A DNA stretch of 64,000 nucleotides from Piliocolobus tephrosceles (GCF_002776525.5 NC_045446.1:67580627-67644626); one strand, 5' to 3'; shown: positions 1 through 11,059, numbered from the stretch's first letter. A program made the numbers and translations. The notes: a model not told the origin generated them from the sequence alone.

Positions 1-140
1 AGGTACTGTCTTTATCCCACTCTTGTGCTCTAAAGTTTAAGCCTGTGTGGTTTTTTTTGTCTCCTCAATTAAAGTGAATAGCCCCATCTTACTCATCTGT
101 GTACTCCCACAAGCTTAAACAGTTGGTGCTCAACAAGTAC
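1..140 (+). mobile_element. L2 3' tail (remnant)
   Basis: The segment ends in GTTGGTGCTCAACAAGTAC, which resembles the conserved L2 3' end (a TAGTAGGTGCTCAATAAAT type motif). The Alu at 141 is inserted into this tail. Only the extreme end is recognisable and the family call is moderate. Confidence 0.4.
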
Positions 141-443
141 TTTTTTTTTTTTTTTTTTTTGAGACGGAGTCTTGCTCTGTCGCCCAGGCTGGAGTGTAGT
201 GGCCGGATCTCAGCTCACTGCAAGCTCTGCCTCCGGGGTTTACGCCATTCTCCTGCCTCAGCCTCCCGAGTAAGCTGGGACTACAGGCGCCTGCCACCTC
301 GCCCGGCTAGTTTTTTGTATTTTTTAGTAGAGACGGGGTTTCACCATGTTAGCCAGGATGGTCTCGATCTCCTGACCTCGTGATCCGCCCGTCTCGGCCT
401 CCCAAAGTGCTGGGATTACAGGCTTGAGCCACCGCGCCCGGCC
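141..443 (-). mobile_element. AluY, full length, young Old World monkey type
   Basis: A poly-T head leads to a complete inverted Alu ending CCGCGCCCGGCC. Target-site duplication AACAAGTAC lies at 132-140 and 444-452. The GGCCGGATCTCAGCTCACTG variant is the monkey-lineage AluY signature. Confidence 0.93.
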
Positions 444-908
444 AACAAGTACTTTTAATAAGACATAATGATTCCAGATATGCAAGGTTGTTTTAATATC
501 CAAAAAATCAATTCATTAATACCCCACAATAACACAATAAAGGGAAAAAGCCAGAGAATTATCTCTGTTGACACAGAAAAAGCATTTGACAAAATCTGAT
601 AACCTCTTACAATAAAAATACTCAAGAAATGAGGAATAGAAGGCAACTTCCTTAATCTGATAAAAGGCATCTATGAAAAACCACAGTTAATATCATACTT
701 ACCTGGTAAACAACTGAATGCTTTCTCCCTAACATCAGAAACAAGACAAAGATGTCCATTTTTGCCGCTTCTATTTAACATTGTACTGAAGGTTCTAGCC
801 AGAGCAATTAGGTGGGGGTGGGGGGGGGGGTGGGGGGAGGAATAAAGAAAGAAAAGAAAAAGAAAGAGAAATAAAAGCACCTAGATTAGAAAAAAGGCAG
901 TTTAGCTG

Positions 909-1062
909 ATTGTGGTGGCACGCATCTGTAGTCTCAGCTACTCAGGAGGCTAAAGCTGAAGGAATGCTTAAAGCCAATAAATCAAGGCTGCAGTGAACTA
1001 AGATTGTACAACTGCACTCCCGCTTAGGTGGCAGAATGAGACCCTATCTCAAAAAATAAAAA
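909..1062 (+). mobile_element. Alu right-half fragment in L1 ORF2
   Basis: A diverged Alu right monomer runs from GTGGTGGCACGCATCTGTAG to GAGACCCTATCTC plus a short A tail. It interrupts the L1 RT sequence just upstream of its F-T-D-D box. Confidence 0.7.
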
Positions 1063-1890
1063 GTAAAGCTATTTATATTCACAGATGACATAATCTTGTA
1101 TACAGAATATTCTAAGGAATCAACAGCAAAACAACAAATCTGTTGGAATTAAAAAGTTCAGCAAGGCTGCAGGATACAAAAATCAACTGCATTTCTCCAC
1201 ACAGCAATGAACAATCCAAAAATTGAAATTAAAAAAAAAATCATTTACAATAGCATTAAAAAGAAAAACAGAAGTGTAAAACTTGTACAACCTTGAAAAA
1301 GAAAAACAAAGAAGACGAACACTTCCCAATTTCAAAACTTGATTATAAACCTAGAGTAATCAAGACAGTACGGTACTGGCAAAAGAACAGAGATACAGAT
1401 CAATTAAATGGAACTGACAGTCAAGAAATTAATGCTTATGCTTGTGGTCAACTGTTTTGCAACAAGAGTGCCAAGACAATGCAACGAAGAAAGAATAGTC
1501 TTTCAACAAATGGTGCTGAAACAACTGGATATAAACACGCAAAAGAATGAAAATTGACCTCTACCTCATACCACATGGAGAAACTAACTCAAAATGGATC
1601 ATAGCTTTAATTGTAAGAGCTAAAAGTATAAAACTCTCAGAGGAAAACAAAGGTGTAAATATTTATGACCTTGAATGGTTTCTTAGATATAACGCCAAAA
1701 TCAAACAACAAAAGAAGAACTAAATAAACTAGACTACATCAAAAATAAAAACTTTTGTGCTACAAATAATGTCATCAAGAAAGTAAAAAGACAATTCACA
1801 AAATGGGAGAAAATCTTTGCAAAACATATATTTGATAGGAGACTTGTATCCAGGATATATAAAGAACTCTTATAATATTAGTAAAAAAGA

Positions 1891-2193
1891 GGTCGGGCGT
1901 GGTGGCTCACACCTGTAATCCCAGCACTTTGCGGGGCCAAGGCAGGCGGATCACGAGGTCAGGAGATTGAGACCATCCTGGCTAACACGGTGAAACCCCA
2001 TCTCTACTAAAAATACAAAAAATTAGCTAGGCATGGTGGCACACACCTGTAGTCCCAGCTACTGGAGAGGCTGAGGCAGGAGAATCACTTGAACCCAGGA
2101 GGTGGAGGTTGCAGTGAGTCAAGATCACGCTACTGCACTCCAGCGTGGGTGACAGAGCAAGACTCCGTCTCAAAAAATAAATAAATAATAATA
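1891..2193 (+). mobile_element. AluS-type, full length
   Basis: It runs from GGTCGGGCGTGGTGGCTCAC to an (AAAT)-rich tail and is inserted in L1 ORF2 3' sequence, which resumes at about 2196. Confidence 0.9.
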
Positions 2194-2839
2194 AGACAAA
2201 CCAATTTAAAAATGGACAAAGGATCTAAATAGACATTTGTCCCAGGAAGATATCCAAGTGGCCAATAAACACATGAAAAGATACTCAAAATCATTAGTCT
2301 TTAAGGAAATTCAAATCGAAACCATATGAGATAGATACCACTTCACACCCACTAAGATACCTAAAATAAAAAGATAGTAAGAAGTATTTACAAGGATGTG
2401 GAGAAATTAGAACTCTCATACACTGCTGGTGGAAATGTAAAATGGTACGCCCCCTTTAGAAAACAGTCAGGTAGTTCCTCAAAAAGTTAAACACAGAGTT
2501 AGCACATGACCCTGCAATTCTATTCCTAAATATATACCTAAAGGTAAATGAAAATATATATCTACACAAAAATATGTACATAAATGTTCATAGTAGCATT
2601 AGTCATAGCCAAAAAATGGAAACAACCCAAATATCCATGAACTGATAAATGAATAAATAAAATGTGGTATATCCATACAACAATATTCAGCAGTAAATAC
2701 AATTACATAGATAGAAATAAACAGAATTTCACACAATAGAATATTTTTCAGCAAAAAACATAGCCAAATATTATTCAACAATAAAATGAAAAACACACAT
2801 TACAACAACCATGTTTCTTTTAGGAGGACAAAATATTCT

Positions 2840-3480
2840 TTTTTTTTTTTTTTTTGGAGGGGGGATGGGGTCTTGCTCTGTCACCCCCAGGTTGGAGTGC
2901 AGTGGAACTATCATGGCCCACCTGTAACCTCAACCTCCTGGGCTCAAGAGATCTTCCCACCTCAGCCTCCCAAGCAGCTGAAACCACAGGGACATGCCAC
3001 TATGCCCAGCTAATTTTATTTTATTTGTTTGTTTGTTTGTTTGTTTGTTTATTGAGACAGGTTCTCACTCTATCACCTGGCTGGAGTGCAGTGGCATGAT
3101 CTCTGCTCACTGCAACCTCTGCCTCCCGGGCTCCACTAATCCTCCCACCTCAACTTTCCAAGTAGTTGGGAATACAGGCGTGCACCACCACACCTGGCTA
3201 ATTTTTGTATTTTTTGTAGAGACAGAGTTTTGCCATGTTGCCCAGGCTGGTCTCCAACTCCTGAGCTCAAGAGATCTGCCTACCTCGGCCTCCCAAAGTG
3301 GTGGGATTACAGACGTAAGCCACCAGGCCTGGCCCAGATAAATTTAAAAATTTTTTTTGTAGAGACAGGGTTTCCCTATGTTGCCCAGTCTGGTTCCCAA
3401 ACTCCTAGGCTCAAAGGATCTTCCTGATTCAGCCTCCCAAAGTGCTGGGATTACAGGCATGAGCCACTATGCCCAGCTAA
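2840..3480 (-). mobile_element. Old AluJ-type, split by a nested Alu
   Basis: The outer Alu occupies about 2840-3019 and 3336-3480. Its target-site duplication GACAAAATATTCT is at 2827-2839 and 3481-3493, so both halves belong to one insertion into the L1 3'UTR. Confidence 0.82.
3020..3334 (-). mobile_element. Alu nested inside the Alu at 2840-3480
   Basis: A (TTTG)n tail at about 3026-3050 is followed by a full inverted Alu ending CAGGCCTGGCC. It sits in the middle T-rich linker of the outer Alu. Exact ends are uncertain by about 10 bases. Confidence 0.8.
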
Positions 3481-3655
3481 GACAAAATATTCTAAAACTA
3501 GATTGTAGTACTTCTACAACCCTGTGAATATACTTTAAAAAAAATTGAAATTAAAACTCCACTGGAAACAAGGAAAAAACCAAAACACTGAATTGTATAC
3601 ACTCTAAGTAGGTGAATTTTATGGTATGTGAATTATCTCAGTAAAGCTGCTAAAC

Positions 3656-3901
3656 ATATCCATACACACATACACAACTATGGTAGAACGGCAACAATAT
3701 CCACTGGACTTAAAGGGTCAGGTTGAGGTCAAATCCTGGTCTATCACTCCCTATCTATATGATCATGACTTCACACTGAACCTTAGTTTATCTGTAAAGT
3801 TAGGATAAAAATAGTAATCCCTGCCTTTGCAAGGTGGCTGAACGATTATGTAAGAAAACAGACATGGAATATATATATTGCAAATAGCTAATTTCCAGAG
3901 A
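3656..3901. other. Short non-Alu spacer with MIR-like sequence
   Basis: The stretch TCATGACTTCACACTGAACC...TTTATCTGTAAAGTTAGGATAA resembles a MIR core. No coding signal is seen. Confidence 0.35.
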
Positions 3902-3913
3902 CACATATTTTCT

Positions 3914-4086
3914 TTTCTTTTTTTTTTTTTTTTGTTTTGTTTGAGATGGAGTCTCACTCTGTCCCCCAGGCTGGAGTGCAGTGGCGCGATCTCCACTCAC
4001 TACAAGCTCCGCCTCCCGGGTTCACGCCATTCTCCTGCCTCAGCCTCCCAAGTAGCTGGGACTACAGGCGCCTGCCACCACGCCTG

Positions 4087-4127
<41 letters not shown>

Positions 4128-4359
4128 NNNNNNNNNNNNNNNNNNNNNNNNNNNNNNNNNNNNNNNNNNNNNNNNNNNNNNNNNNNNNNNNNNNNNNNNN
4201 NNNNNNNNNNNNNNNNNNNNNNNNNNNTTTTTTGTATTTTTAGTAGAGACGGGGTTTCACCATGTTAGCCAGGATGGTCTCCATCTCCTGACCTCGTGAT
4301 CCGCCCACCTCGGCCTCCCAAAGTGCTGGGATTACAGGCGTGAGCCACCACATCCAGCC
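3914..4359 (-). mobile_element. Alu containing a 100-N assembly gap
   Basis: The left part (3914-4089) and right part (4228-4359) are complementary pieces of one inverted Alu. Target-site duplication CACATATTTTCT is at 3902-3913 and 4360-4371. Between them lie about 38 T and the gap. Either the internal T tract is greatly expanded or another element was inserted there and not assembled. Confidence 0.88.
4128..4227. other. Assembly gap (100 N)
   Basis: Exactly 100 N, the conventional size for a gap of unknown length, flanked on both sides by long T runs. Confidence 0.98.
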
Positions 4360-4371
4360 CACATATTTTCT

Positions 4372-5475
4372 CTTAGTAGATATCCCTTATCACTAGTATT
4401 ACCGAACAAAATCACTGAAAATGGAAGAGGACATTTTCCTCAACTAATTTAAGTAGCTTTGTGTGTTTTTCCAACAAACTAAAGGGAAAATGAGCAGACC
4501 CCAATGTTTACAATGAAGAGTAAGAAGGCACTAGAGTATGTGTACATAGGCACTCACAGTGCAGTTCTGAATAAAGAAAGGTTAAAGTAGATACTCCAAC
4601 TGCCTTCTTCCCCTATAATCCAAACTCTGCTTTCTGTTTCAATCGGTAGACCATGACCACCACATCACCACTGAAATAGGAAGGTGTTCAGGAGAAAGAA
4701 CATGATTCCCAGTTCCAGGTTGGCAGGGAGAATGAGGTTTCCCTGTTTCTCAGTAGACACTTATTCTATGGTTGGAGGCCACACTGGGATATCCCTGGTG
4801 GGCAACCAAAGATGGGAAGGAGAAAAGAACAGCTGTTTAATACTTTTGTTTACGGAAAAGAAAACCAACAGATTTGCCTAAGACCACAGAACAAAATCAT
4901 ATAGCTCTTATCATGATAGGCATGTGGCAAGCAGCACTATGTTGTACAAAGAAGTCTGGGCTTAAGGATAGAAAAAAATCAGATCTAGTCCCAGAAGTGC
5001 TACCAAACTGCTATATAATCTTGACTAAGTCAATTTATCCCTCTCTCTTAATTACCTCTCATGTGCCTACTGATTTAGAATTTTCATAAAGTGACCACTG
5101 CATGCAAGACACTGCTGGAATATTGTGAACAAAACAGAGTTCTACATTTATGTAATTTACAGGACAGAACACTGCAGAAGTCAGATGTTAAAGAAATAAA
5201 CAATCTAATTATAACATAATTACAACTTGTGATACACAGTCAGTGCCAATTAGGAAGTAAGATGTGCGTAGGAAAGCACATATGCAGAAGAAAACCTCAC
5301 CAACAAACTCCAAATGACAAATGAGAAGAAGCTTCTCTCAGCTCTCCCTCCGTCACAAACAGGGACTCAGTATTTCTTTCCTGTACAGTATGTCACCTGA
5401 CTGCTTGCTTCTTAGTATAGCTGGAAGCATCATGGTCAATCACAAATAAACTAAAATGTGCAACAGATGCCAATC
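4372..5475. other. Non-coding stretch, nothing recognised
   Basis: AT-rich sequence without a convincing repeat or coding exon. The open frames at 4684-4881 and 4874-5089 are short, overlap and have no recognisable product. Confidence 0.5.
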
Positions 5476-5479
5476 AGTT

Positions 5480-5620
5480 GCATCAGTTACTATGAGATCT
5501 TACACAAGCCTCTTTCTCTCTCTGAGTCTGTTTCTTTATCTAAAAAATGGGGATGATACTACCTATTTCACAGTATTGTTCTGAGGATAAAATAGGAAAA
5601 AGGAGTCTGGAAACTAAAAC
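5480..5620 (+). mobile_element. MIR
   Basis: Contains the MIR core order: CTCTCTGAGTCTGTTTC, then TCTAAAAAATGGGGATGATA, then TTCTGAGGATAAAAT. Confidence 0.7.
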
Positions 5621-5739
5621 AATGAATTGGGATAACAACACTAAATCATTAAGATAAAGACATAAATCATTTACTCTAGTGTGTCTTCAACATTCAGTAG
5701 CAGGTTAGGCATAGAACAGATCTATGCCTATCAGTTCCC

Positions 5740-5875
5740 ATCTGTAAAACAATGATAACATCAGAACTCACTTCACAGAGTGATTGTAAGGATTAAATGA
5801 GATAACATATAGGTCAGGTACTAGCACAGTCCCTGACACATACTTATAAAAACATTAACTGCTATTAATTCACTT
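5740..5875 (+). mobile_element. MIR
   Basis: Contains CATCTGTAAAACAATGATAA, GTAAGGATTAAATGAGATAA and CACAGTCCCTGACACATA, the standard MIR motif series. Confidence 0.75.
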
Positions 5876-5877
5876 AA

Positions 5878-6008
5878 CCTTACTTTCCTTCAATTTCCTC
5901 ATCTGTGAAACAGTGACAGTAAGAGTATCTAACTCATACGATTATTACGGGGATTAAATAAAGGCTTAGAACAGTGTCTGGCACACAGTGAGTGCTAAAC
6001 AAGATTAT
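5878..6008 (+). mobile_element. MIR
   Basis: A second MIR core in the same orientation: TTTCCTCATCTGTGAAACAG, then GATTAAATAAAGGCTTAGAA, then GTGTCTGGCACACAGTGAG. It is interrupted at its end by the tiny L1 insertion at 6021. Confidence 0.75.
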
Positions 6009-6020
6009 AATATTATTATT

Positions 6021-6120
6021 AACTGGCACATGTATACATATGTAACAAACTCGCACATTGTGTACATGTACCCTAGAACTTGAAGTATAATTTTTTAAAA
6101 AGTTAAAAATAATAATAATA
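6021..6120 (+). mobile_element. Severely 5'-truncated young L1 (L1PA-type) 3' end
   Basis: The sequence GTATACATATGTAACAAACT followed by TGTACATGTACCCTAGAACT and an A-rich tail is the last roughly 80 bases of a primate-specific L1. It splits MIR-derived sequence. Confidence 0.72.
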
Positions 6121-6166
6121 TTAATTTTATCTTTTAGCTGTCCCCACAGTTCACATGAATACAGAC

Positions 6167-6388
6167 CACTGGTTCTCAACAAAAGTTGATTTTGCCTTCC
6201 AGGTGACATTCGGCAATGTCTAGAGATGTTTTTATTGTCATGACTTGGGGAAGAGGCAGCTACTGCTGGCATCTAGCAGGCAGAGGACAGGGATGCGACT
6301 AAACATCCTATGATGCACAGGACAGCCCCCTTCTCCCCGGAAGACTTATGTGGTCCAAAATATACACAGTACCAAGATTGAGAAATTC
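6167..6388 (+). mobile_element. MER20 (hAT-Charlie non-autonomous transposon)
   Basis: It begins CCACTGGTTCTCAAC, contains GGCAATGTCTAGAGATGTTT, GCTACTGCTGGCATCTAG and CACAGGACAGCCCCCTTCTC, and ends GATTGAGAAATTC, which matches the MER20 consensus as remembered. Its ends are the degenerate terminal inverted repeats of the hAT family. Confidence 0.82.
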
Positions 6389-6389
6389 A

Positions 6390-6777
6390 AATATAGACTA
6401 AACAAATGAAATAAAAGTTCTCTCATGAACTCCTCTGAACTCTTCAAGAGTATATGGATCTCTCTTCTAGACTTTATTAGATAGGTATAAATGTTTTAGA
6501 TATCTCCAAGACTTAGAATGAGCAAGTCATCTACAAAAGAATAGATATTCAATAGGAAAGCCAACAATGGAACTCAAGTCTCCTGATTTCCAGACTTGTG
6601 CCGCTTCCAAGAGCTAACTCAACCGTATGTTTCAGGTACCTCACAAGCATTTCCTCTCCTTCTCGCTCTCTTCTCCTTGGACTACCCAGTTTGAAAATAA
6701 TATCTGTTTCTTTTCCAGCATCATCAGAGGTCAAACACAGTGCTGGTCTCTGTCCCCATCCTCCCTAGTCAAAATAC
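6390..6777. other. Spacer with partial MIR-like motifs
   Basis: AGGAAAGCCAACAATGGAACTCA with GACTTGTGCC resembles an inverted MIR around 6550-6610. Nothing else is recognised. Confidence 0.35.
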
Positions 6778-7098
6778 CTTCCCGAGGAACTGTCCCTTCT
6801 GGGGAGGCCCCAGGACACTTACAATCACGGCAGAAGGTAAAGAGGGAAACAGGCACATTACACAGACAGAGCAGGAGTAAAAGAGAGGGGTGCAAGAGGT
6901 GCTACACACTTTTAAACAACCAGATCTCATGAGAATTCACTCACTATCATGAGAACAGCATCTAGGGGATAGTGCTAAACCATTCATGAGAAATCCATTC
7001 CCACGATCCAACCACCTCCCACCAGGCCCCACCTCCAACGTTAGGGATTACAATTAAACGTGAGATTTGGGCCCAGGACACATATCCAAACTGTATCA
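6778..7098 (-). mobile_element. MaLR LTR (MST/THE1-like), solo
   Basis: Read on the minus strand it starts TGATACAGTTTGGATATGTG and contains TCTCACGTTTAATTGTAATC, GGTGGGGCCTGGTGGGAGG and CTGTTCTCATGATAGTGAGT, a series typical of MST/THE1 LTRs. The distal part after the CCTCCCCAG block is missing or diverged. No internal retroviral sequence is present. Confidence 0.78.
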
Positions 7099-7226
7099 AA
7101 GGCTTACCTCCAAAACAGACAATGAGCTCCTTTAGGTGCTTCTATAAATGTTTGTGGATGGAGCCCTTTACCTTCTGGTGTTAGGCTGAAGAACAGCTTG
7201 ATATTTTTAGACTGAAATCTGTATAA

Positions 7227-7496
7227 TTTTTTTTTTTTTTTTTTGAGACGGAGTCTTGCTCTGTCGCCCAGTCTGGAGTGCAGTGGCCAGATCTCAGCTC
7301 ACTGCAAGCTCCGCCTCCCGGGTTCACGCTATTCTCCTGCCTCAGCCTCCGGAGTAGCTGGGACTACAGGCGCCCACCACCTCGCCCGGCTAGTTTTTTT
7401 TTTTTAGTAGAGACGGGGTTTCACCATGTTAGCCAGGATGGTCTCGATCTCCTGACCTCGTGATCCGCCCGTCTCGGCCTCCCAAAGTGCTGGGAT
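7227..7496 (-). mobile_element. AluY, 5'-truncated, monkey type
   Basis: Poly-T head, then a young inverted Alu (GGCCAGATCTCAGCTCACTG) stopping abruptly at GTGCTGGGAT. The usual final 26 bases of the Alu 5' end are absent. Confidence 0.9.
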
Positions 7497-7624
7497 ACTA
7501 ATGCTGCAACAGAAATCTCAAGGTACACAGGTCACATGGCACTTAAAAATATATAGTTTTAGAGCTTGGTAACAGCTTCTCTAAAAAAGCTGTTTATGGA
7601 AAGACATCTAGGTCTTGCTATCAG

Positions 7625-7775
7625 GAAACCACAGCCCTAACTTCAGTTCTGTCACAGAATCTCTGTGTATGACATTGGGCAGATGGTTTTACCTCTCTGA
7701 AACTCAGTCATTAATCTATAAAATGGTGATGAAACTAGACTATGTGATCAGTAAATTTCTTTCCAGTACTAGAAC
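7625..7775 (+). mobile_element. MIR
   Basis: Contains GACATTGGGCAGATGGTTTT, CTCTCTGAAACTCAG and TATAAAATGGTGATGA, the MIR core series. Confidence 0.7.
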
Positions 7776-8003
7776 GTTCTGCAAGCCCATGAAAAAATAA
7801 ATTATTTTAATAAAAACCACTCACCCACAAAGACATGAGGATGAATTTGAGGCTCTAGAACTGAGCTCCTGGGTCTCTGTCTTGCCTGATTCTCTTAGCT
7901 GGAGGCAGAGTGGAAGAGTCACACCCAATGGTCTGATATACATCATTTCATTTGTCTAAGCCTCAGTTTCCTCATGTGAGAGGTCAGTGATTCGAAGCCA
8001 TGA

Positions 8004-8338
8004 AGAGCATGCTACCTCCTCTATCTTTTAAATGTTAGGACTTTGGCTTTTAAGCCAAACTAAACTTTAGTTTAGTTTTTAAAAGAAAAAGCCAAAATAC
8101 CTAACCAAGAAAATGAGTGCTTCTACTCTAGTTTTAAAACTAGAAGCCCCATAGAGGAGCATGCTATCTCTTCTATCATTTAAAAGTTAGGGCTTTGGCT
8201 TTTAAAACCGAAAAGCCAAAATATCTAACCAAGAAAATGACTGCTTCTACTTCTAGTTTTAAAGGCCAAAATTATAGATATACATAAAATAAAAAATGAG
8301 AGCCAAAATGTCTAACCAAGAAAATGGCTGCTTCTAGA
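8004..8338. repeat. Imperfect direct triplication with hairpins
   Basis: Unit A (8004-8146) and unit B (8155-8265) share GAGCATGCTA, TTAGGxCTTTGGCTTTTAA, AAAGCCAAAATA and CTAACCAAGAAAATGA. A short unit C (8297-8338) repeats only the last block. Each full unit carries an inverted pair (TTTGGCTTTT facing AAAAGCCAAA) and a CTAGTTTTAAAA palindrome, perfect over 18 bases at 8127-8144. I do not recognise the family. Confidence 0.75.
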
Positions 8339-8659
8339 AGTAAAGGGCTCGCCAACATGGAAGTATGCACACCGATACTGAAAAACTGCCTGGCAGGAAC
8401 TTTGGAGAGAGAATTCAAACAAGGGATAAAGGCTGTGTTAGAGGCCCCCAAAGGGAAATTTCAGTCCCTAATATTCTACAATTCTCTTTTCAGACCAGAA
8501 AGAATAACCCTTAGCAGACTTCTAGAGAAAAAAAAAAATACCCAAGGGGTTTTCTGGTCCTATCCTTTCTCCTGCCCTCCTTCTATGTCTCTACCTCAGT
8601 ACAATGGGTCATTCACTTCCAGAGACATCATGGCTATACTGTACTTGCCTTCTCTTTTC

Positions 8660-9172
8660 TGGATTTAACATATGGAGGGGGAAAGAGGACTAAATTGTCA
8701 AGGAAATTTATATTGTCAAGAACCATCAGATGCCTAAGTCTATATTAGGGAAAATTTCTCAGGAGAGTGGGAAGGTATAAGATTGTTTCTACTCAGCAGT
8801 ACCTAAGCTCAAGGTGGCCACTGGCTTCTCAGGTCACACACATTAATGGCCCTCAAAATTAATGGTTAGAAACCTAGTATGGATATTTAATCTAGCCCCA
8901 GTCACCCAGACTAGTCTAAGATACCCCTGTCATCGGAGAATCAGGTGTTATAAACTTAATCCCCGGTGCCTCCACTGGGAAACGTTGGACCATTCAGTGC
9001 TTCACTCTGAGCTTGAACAGTTCCAAGTGTAAAATGTGCCAATTCCAAGTATAAAATGAATATATCAAACAAGATCATTTGAAAAATTTCTTCAGTACTG
9101 ATTTTGTTACAAAATGATATTTTTTAGAATTTAATTAGCATCTATCCTAAACTTTCAAATATATGAGAACAA
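8660..9172. other. Non-coding stretch, nothing recognised
   Basis: No repeat core, splice-bounded frame or tandem structure is evident. The open frame at 8324-8668 begins inside the triplicated repeat and has no family resemblance. Confidence 0.45.
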
Positions 9173-9175
9173 AAA

Positions 9176-9312
9176 CAGCCAGGTGCAGGGGCTCACATCT
9201 ATAATCCTAGCTACTGAGGAGGCGGAGGCAGGAGGATAGTGTGAGGCCAGGAGTTTGAGACCAGTCTGGGCAAAACAGTGAGACCCCCATCTCTAAAAAT
9301 AAAAAATAAAGA
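9176..9312 (+). mobile_element. Free left Alu monomer (FLAM-like)
   Basis: From GCCAGGTGCAGGGGCTCACA to CCCCATCTCTAAAAATAAAAA, a single left monomer without a right arm. This is typical of FLAM or an early Alu fossil. Confidence 0.75.
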
Positions 9313-9364
9313 ACAAAAATAATAATAATAAATACTTAGCACTTACTATAAGGGCACTTACTAT

Positions 9365-9510
9365 AACGGCAAGTACCATACTTAACACACTTATTTCCTT
9401 TAAGCTTCACAGCAATCCTAATTTATAAATGAGGAAACAAACTGAGAAAGGTTTAAAAACTTGCCCACAGTCACACAGGTAAAGAGAAGACCTGGAACTT
9501 GACTTACCTC
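9365..9510 (-). mobile_element. MIR, inverted
   Basis: ATTTATAAATGAGGAAACAA followed by AACTTGCCCACAGTCACACA is the inverted MIR core. Confidence 0.75.
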
Positions 9511-9529
9511 TACTGATTCTAAGTAGAAC

Positions 9530-10500
9530 TCTTAGAATCTTTCTACTAAACCATTAATTTCCAGGCTTCTATTCCAAAATAGAATATTTACTTGGAAAGA
9601 AAGAAAACAGAGAGTAGGGAAAAGATGATTAGAGATAAGCTTCAATCAGCTAGTAAAGACCTGCTGCATAAAGCAAGGGAAATAATATGCACTGAAGCCA
9701 CCAAAAAACAAGAGACCTTCTAAGCTGCTGGAAGCAAGATTCATCTGAATTCCTCCCACCTCTACCTGCTCCTCCCACCTCTACCTCCTCCATTAGTTTG
9801 TTCTCCAAAAGATAGATGGGCGTGGGGATCCATATGGGCCAGGGAAAGTATGTTTACAGCTAAATAACCCGAAGGAGGCAGAGGCCAACTTAGAAGACCA
9901 GCCCTTCTCACCTGCTGCTAACTCACTTGACCCCCTCCCTCTCCCAAGAGGCCTGTTCCATACTCTGCCTTTCAAAGGAAGGCCTGTACCCCTGCAGACC
10001 TGGATCCTGTTCCTGAAGAAGCTTCAATCAGCTTAGAGACAGGAGATGCAGCCATCGGTATTTAATGCCCTTTGCTCCCAATACTGTCTTTTAAAAAAAA
10101 AAACTAAAGGAAAGAAGGTGAGGAAAAGACCTAAGTTTCTTAGGAGACATGTAGGTCCATTTCTCTGCCATCCTATCTGTAAAAAGGAGGGTAATTCCAT
10201 ACCCCTTGGGCTACTCCTTGCTCAACAGCATCAGAAAAGCCAACCCGTTACTTTTCACTGAGAAGTCCTTTGAGAATTCAATCACTCAATCCAGTGGTTT
10301 CCAAGCTTTTTTCTCTCCACCTCGTTTTCCAAATAAATCTTACAGTAATGCCAATATCTCAACAGATGAAAAGTAGAGCTTCTCTGGCTGAAATGGAGGT
10401 GGGTAAGTTCTACTTCCTCAACCTCTTCCCACCTCCCAACCTTACCCAGGTAGCCTGTGAGGCTTCACTTCAAAGCCATGAGACTCTAGTTTAACACTTC
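9530..10500. other. Non-coding stretch, nothing recognised
   Basis: It contains a CT-rich duplicated phrase (CTCCCACCTCTACCT twice, at about 9752-9790) and an A-run at 10094. The frames at 9793-9975, 10046-10261 and 10270-10494 are unsupported. Confidence 0.4.
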
Positions 10501-10514
10501 CTTGTTATACTCAA

Positions 10515-10625
10515 GGGAAGGATCAGATGGTCAGTTAGTGGCAAAGCAGGAACTCAAACCCAGATGTACTGACTTCAAGGTTAGCTGATTTCCCATCTCA
10601 TTACTACTACTTTGAGAAGATCATG
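10515..10625 (-). mobile_element. MIR fragment, inverted
   Basis: GTTAGTGGCAAAGCAGGAAC then TCAAACCCAGATGTACTGAC is the distal part of an inverted MIR. Confidence 0.55.
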
Positions 10626-11059
10626 TAAAACTGAATGTGAGGTTTTAAAAGCATTAAGTATTGGAGATGTACAGTTTCATCAGGTAATTTTCTCCACAAG
10701 TAAAAGAGGCAAAATGCTCAGACCTGCAAGGACAGTATTACCAGGTAGCACCCAATAGCAAAGAAATCCTCTTGTGTTCCCGACCCTCACTAAAGTGTCT
10801 GGTTGCTGGTAAAACAGGCATGGTTGTGTTACCAACTTAGAAAAATTAATAGTGGAAAAATGAGACCCAGAAGGCTTCTGAAGGATTCCCTGCTCCCTGC
10901 ACACTCAGAAACTATCCCTTAAAGACATACGAGAATTCTCCTCATACACACCATGCCTGCAACACGGAATAGAATCTTAACCTGTTTATTAAAGTTAACT
11001 CCTTAATACATGATATGTATAGCCTGGTCTCAAAGTTTTTCTACCACTGTGAAAACCAT

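Larger units (their letters stand above)
453..3655 (+). mobile_element. Old L1 (L1M/L1MB-like), 3' half: RT domain to 3'UTR
   Basis: The segment starts inside L1 ORF2 at the reverse transcriptase, where about 455-890 matches the L1 RT palm region. It continues through the ORF2 C-terminal region (about 1063-1890 and 2196-2520) to a 3'UTR ending near 3655 in TCAGTAAAGCTGCTAAA. The catalytic box falls at 1072-1100 and reads F-T-D-D where active L1s have F-A-D-D. The frame is broken throughout, so the copy is dead. It is 5'-truncated and split by an Alu half at 909-1062, a full Alu at 1891-2193 and nested Alus at 2840-3480. The open frame at 1293-1550 is a fragment of this ORF2 and not a gene. 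Confidence 0.85.

Noticed and set aside
8324..8668. 114-aa open frame
   Set aside because: It begins inside the third copy of the local repeat, has no family resemblance and no splice sites around it.
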